From: Hormiphora californensis | Taxonomy: Eukaryota > Ctenophora > Tentaculata > Cydippida > Pleurobrachiidae | Assembly (NCBI GenBank): GCA_020137815.1 | Contig: CM035354.1 | Span: 5,143,423 to 5,207,422 of the forward strand | Length of the DNA: 64,000 nucleotides | Reading direction: 5' to 3' | Shown here: piece by piece, positions 60,249 through 64,000 of the stretch | Numbering within the stretch: position 1 is the stretch's first letter | Layout of the letters: each line of letters opens with the position of its first letter | Notes under the pieces: model-generated | Told to the model about the DNA's origin: nothing | Databases searched by the model: none | What the model saw: only the letters and a program-made list of their open reading frames with translations | Made by a program: the position numbers and the translations under genes

Positions 60249-61139
60249 ATGTCAGAGGGAAGGGTTCGTACAGCGGTCAGGGTGAGGCCTCTGACAACCC
60301 CTGAAAAGGAGAAGGGAGGACAGAAGGTCGTCAAAGTATCTGGAGAGGATAAAATATCCGGTTAGTTGGAATTTCTTGTAATGAGATTTCATTTTATTCA
60401 AGTTTACTTACCGAACTCTCACCAATTTTCAGTTGGCGAACAGAACTTTTCCGTCCGAAGTTTTGGACCAGATGCGACAACAAGTCAGATTTACAAATCC
60501 CTCCTGGAAGCCTCTCTCACTCAGGTGATATAATTTGTTACTCAATAAGATATAATGACCACTAATGCTTGCTATGTAGACCTATTAGTAGAAGCTATCC
60601 CTGAATTTAGATATCGACTGGATAGCTTCCAATTTCTATCGACTAATATTAATATCTGTGTATTTCTCAGGCTGTAACCAAGGGTCACAACCTAGGGATT
60701 GTATGTGTGGGTGATAGCAAGTCAGGTAAATCGACTACCCTGGGTGGCCAACAACATGGTCCTGGACTGGTATCCCTTGCTGCGGAAACAATCTTCAAAC
60801 TAATCGGGGATAAGTCCCATTTTGTCGGGGTCACCTATACCAATGTTCACCGGGAGAAACTGGTTGATCTTATAAATCCTGAGGAGAGGGAGCTAAAGGT
60901 ATGTATCTCGAGTTGAAGTGGTTAGGGTCGTGATGTCAGAACTTGTTTCCTCTAAGAGGGTATGTTGCCATGGTTACCAAGAGAAATTAAATAACGTCAC
61001 ATAACAACCTTACCATCGCTCGAGGGAGAGAGGGAGATCGGATGTTAGCTACACGCATACAGTAGCTACTGAGCAGGATAGACTTTTAAAAACCACATAA
61101 TTATATACCTCCAATCGAATTCATCTCTCTTTCTATCTT

Positions 61140-61198
<59 letters not shown>

Positions 61199-62178
61199 CC
61201 CTCTCAGATAAAGACTCATCCTACAGTTGGAATGTTCGTGGAGGGATTATCAGAATTATCCGTCAAAAGTGCTGAAGAACTGGTCAGAATTTTTGAACAA
61301 AGTACGTAGACTGTCACAATAATATATCTGGTTTGAAATAATGATACAGGGCTCTTCATCTCTCTTACCCTAGTTGAATAACTTAAAGTTTTCTACAGAT
61401 AGTAGGTTATTTCCTAAGGGTCCAGTTAGAGATTTTGCGACCGAAGTTAGTTACAATGGTGCAGGCCCCTGCTGACACTGCTGAAACTGCCGCGCGCGCC
61501 ACTCTAGATGCAAATCACATCGAAAACCCTGCTAGTCAACGAAGATTTCGCGCGCACAGGGACTCTCCCAGCTTGCGCCAGTTGCAGATTGGAGGCTGGC
61601 GCCAGAAACTGGCGCCAGCCTCCAATCTGCAACTGGAGCGTAACCCTTCGAGGAAGACAACCCAAACTAATGTTATCCATTTCCCCAGGTAACAAGCTAA
61701 GAAAGATACTGGAACTGGAAATGTCAATAGCCTCGACAGAGAGTCACACATTGTTCAGTGTGATGTGTGAGCACAGAGTAACCCCCGAATCATCCCTTAC
61801 TACCTCAACCATTCAGTTCATAAACATCGCAGGACTAAATCATAGGAAGAGTGATGCTGTTAGTAATAGCTTGAAGTGCTTTGAGGCACTACCTACTGAA
61901 CTTCAGGGATCATCAAGTCCAGGTATATAATACACTTTTCTTCATTCTCTTTCTAACCTTGTTTTTCTTTGACCTGGTAGTCTAGTGATAGTGAGCTAAG
62001 CTTACATAACTGACTTTGTATGAGCTACCCTGGAGAATATCGAAGAGCAATTCTAATACAAATCTTCTCCATACTTATAGGATTTGGTGGTAGTAAGCTG
62101 ACACAGATGTGCCGCAAAGTTATGGACAAGACTTCTGATCTGGTAGTTCTAGGCCATGTTTCTCCAATGGGACACAGG
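60249..62178 (+). CDS. Divergent kinesin-like motor protein, 5' part, continues beyond the window
   Basis: Exons 60249-60360, 60433-60523, 60671-60898, 61208-61301, 61689-61922, 62081-62178. It starts MSEGRVRTAVRVRPLTTPEK, the kinesin beta-1 strand. The P-loop is GIVCVGDSKSGKSTTLGG, keeping GKS but not the usual GQTGSGKT. Further on, TIQFINIAGLNHRKS occupies the switch II position (normally DLAGSE), with the acidic residue missing, and FGGSKLTQMCRKVM is the alpha-4/relay match to SKLT. GHVSPMG follows. So the fold is kinesin, but nucleotide-sensing residues are altered and ATPase activity is doubtful. Tail and subfamily are off the window. Other P-loop families are unlikely given SKLT and RVRP. 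Confidence 0.72.
61139..61206. repeat. (CT)n microsatellite at a splice acceptor
   Basis: CT run leading directly into the CTCTCAG acceptor of the kinesin-like exon at 61208. Confidence 0.9.
61572..61637. repeat. Near-perfect palindrome in a kinesin-gene intron
   Basis: CAGTTGCAGATTGGAGGCTG followed by GCGCCAG, a short AAA centre, and the full complement. The flanks are GC-rich with GCGCGCGC. Likely core of a small hairpin MITE. Confidence 0.85.
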
Positions 62179-62290
62179 TAACTAAACTTGTGATATCTTA
62201 GTTGGTTGTTTTTTTAGAGAATTCTTGACCTCTCCAGTCTACATAGAAATATGTATTCCTGTCAGAGACAGTCCATATTTTATTTTATTT

Positions 62291-62520
62291 CCCTGCCCGG
62301 GTGAATGCCGAAGGCATTCACCCGGATGCCTTTTTGCTTTGCAAAAAGGCATAGCAGGGTTAGAATTCGAAAACGACATTTTGGTATACCTACTAACTAA
62401 TCGGTAGAGGGACCGTTTTGGTCACACTTTAGTTGCGAGGGGCAACGGTGTAGCAACAAGAGCCGCGCGCACAGTTACGAGCTGCTCCTTCATAAACCAC
62501 TTCATTGGCACGTTTTCCAC
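62291..62520 (+). repeat. Structured interspersed repeat, copy B
   Basis: Two hairpins: 62297-62309/62313-62325 (13 bp, GAA loop) and 62326-62337/62341-62352 (12 bp, TTT loop), on a basal stem CCCTGC (62291-62296) with GCAGGG (62354-62359). Downstream blocks match copy A at 1647. It lies directly before, and is cut by, the fold-back element at 62521. Confidence 0.75.
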
Positions 62521-64000
62521 GGTGTCCCTTAAGGAGGTGAAACCTCGACTAGATAAAGTTTTTTGGAGACCGGACCTAGGTTACGTATTTTTGACCGAGG
62601 AATCCGAAAAACATAAAATTAAAATCGAAAACGTAGCGGTTTTTGCGTAAAACGGCAAAAACTGTCATTTTTCAGCGATTTTCGACTTTTTACGCTTTCT
62701 AGAGATTTTAAAAATATTTCCTTACAAGATATGATCTTGTGCTTCTAGACTAATAAAATACAATCGATTTGCTACAAATTGGTCCCGGGTTTGTGTGATT
62801 TGGTCAAAAGCTCTCTTTACTGTGGCCCATCAAAGATGGCTACTCTGCAAATACGTTTTTGGCTCCTGTGGCCGCAGATAAAACCAAAAGAAGATTTATT
62901 ATACACCAAAATTTGCGTCTTCTGAAGGCGAACAACCTGGTTTTTACGAAATTTGATTTCATGCAGGCGTTCAAAAATTACAGCCGAAAAACTGGTACAG
63001 TGGATTTCGGAAATACCCCTACTTCAACAAACCCTAATCCAGATAAGATTTCGAAAAATATACATCTTCGTACATGAAAATGAAGCTCAGACAAATGCCA
63101 ACGTGATGCAAAAAACGGGAAGTGTGTAACTTATTTCGTTTAGAAGCTATAGCGAAAATAAAAGTGCTTGTATTTGCCTTGAAAACACCCTCTAAAAACC
63201 ATACTTTCAGACAATTTCTGACAATTTCAAACAAATTCTGTCCACAGGGGGCTAAGTTGGTGCACTGGAGGTGACATTTTATTCGTATTGCATTTTTAGA
63301 CAGATTTGCTATTTTTCAGGGCTTTTAGAGGGTGTTTTCAAGGCAAATACAAGCACTTTTATTTTCGCTATAGCTTCTAAACGAAATAAGTTACACACTT
63401 CCCGTTTTTTGCATCACGTTGGCATTTGTCTGAGCTTCATTTTCATGTACGAAGATGTATATTTTTCGAAATCTTATCTGGATTAGGGTTTGTTGAAGTA
63501 GGGGTATTTCCGAAATCCACTGTACCAGTTTTTCGGCTGTAATTTTTGAACGCCTGCATGAAATCAAATTTCGTAAAAACCAGGTTGTTCGCCTTCAGAA
63601 GACGCAAATTTTGGTGTATAATAAATCTTCTTTTGGTTTTTATCTGCGGCCACAGGAGCCAAAAACGTATTTGCAGAGTAGCCATCTTTGATGGGCCACA
63701 GTAAAGAGAGCTTTTGACCAAATCACACAAACCCGGGACCAATTTGTAGCAAATCGATTGTATTTTATTAGTCTAGAAGCACAAGATCATATCTTGTAAG
63801 GAAATATTTCTAAAATCTCTAGAAAGCGTAAAAAGTCGAAAATCGCTGAAAAATGACAGTTTTTGCCGTTTTACGCAAAAACCGCTACGTTTTCGATTTT
63901 AATTTTATGTTTTTCGGATTCCTCGGTCAAAAATACGTAACCTAGGTCCGGTCTCCAAAAAACTTTATCTAGTCGAGGTTTCACCTCCTTAAGGGACACC
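62521..64000. mobile_element. Giant fold-back element (two ~680-bp arms), reaches the right edge
   Basis: Left arm from GGTGTCCCTTAAGGAGGTGA (62521) to about 63197; right arm from about 63323 to 64000, ending with the exact complement; spacer ~125 bases. Arms are nearly identical: the same 52-residue chance peptide is read from each. It lies in a kinesin-gene intron and interrupts the structured repeat. No transposase. Confidence 0.9.

Noticed and set aside
62859-63742. Pairs of similar frames on opposite strands
   Set aside because: Same sequence read from the two arms of a fold-back element; not conserved coding.

Overview
This window looks like nuclear DNA from an early-branching animal, most likely a sponge. 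Genes are intron-dense with short GT-AG introns, the proteins are clearly metazoan (DSTYK, ribophorin I, SEC61 gamma, VAP, GASZ/ASZ1, a FET-family RNA-binding protein, an SH3-RhoGAP), a scavenger-receptor-like secreted protein is present, and intergenic space is short and crowded with microsatellites and small non-autonomous transposons. The phylum is inferred; the sequence alone does not prove it. Family comparisons are from memory, with no database search.

Layout, left to right. 1-11219 (minus): ten exons of a DSTYK homologue that runs off the left edge. Its 7.9-kb sixth intron holds a plus-strand SRCR-like gene (4737-8943), which carries a phase break and a 1.65-kb terminal-inverted-repeat insertion. 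11395-12989 (minus): PWP1, a WD40 protein. 13711-17367 (minus): ribophorin I (RPN1), followed by SEC61G (17832-18038, minus). 18475-19366: a stack of nested fold-back elements. 20567-21070 (plus): mitochondrial ribosomal protein L49. 21231-25824 (minus): an 11-exon SLC2A13-like sugar/inositol transporter. 26454-35224 (plus): an SH3-RhoGAP of the ARHGAP32/33 type, interrupted by a 100-N gap at 29408-29507. 37359-39811 (plus): VAP, with an 1.1-kb fold-back element in intron 1. 41097-41768 (plus): a small two-helix membrane protein resembling OCIA-domain proteins. 45298-47915 (minus): GASZ/ASZ1 (ankyrin, SAM, tail anchor). 49477-51057 (minus): a FET-like protein. 52385-53835 (plus): an unrecognised acylated, disordered protein. 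54510-59575 (plus): an STKLD1-like kinase with ARM-like repeats, in 14 exons. 60249-62178 and beyond (plus): a divergent kinesin-like motor, whose next intron is filled by a giant fold-back element that runs off the right edge.

Several genes share cell biology: RPN1 and SEC61G are adjacent and both serve the ER translocon; VAP is an ER contact-site receptor; GASZ anchors piRNA machinery on mitochondria; MRPL49 and possibly the OCIA-like gene are mitochondrial. This may only reflect housekeeping gene density.

The most interesting signals are: (1) DSTYK and STKLD1 homologues that keep catalytic motifs which I recall as eroded in vertebrates; (2) Helitron-type elements with explicit A|TC...hairpin...CTAG|T ends; (3) minisatellites built from RFX X-box-like palindromes; (4) a two-copy element whose start folds as a three-way junction with a compensatory base-pair change; (5) TIR elements full of one repeated short motif (GAGGTGC, or TTCGAATTGCCCCGG); (6) a cluster of single-base reading-frame breaks in otherwise intact genes, which bears on assembly quality.
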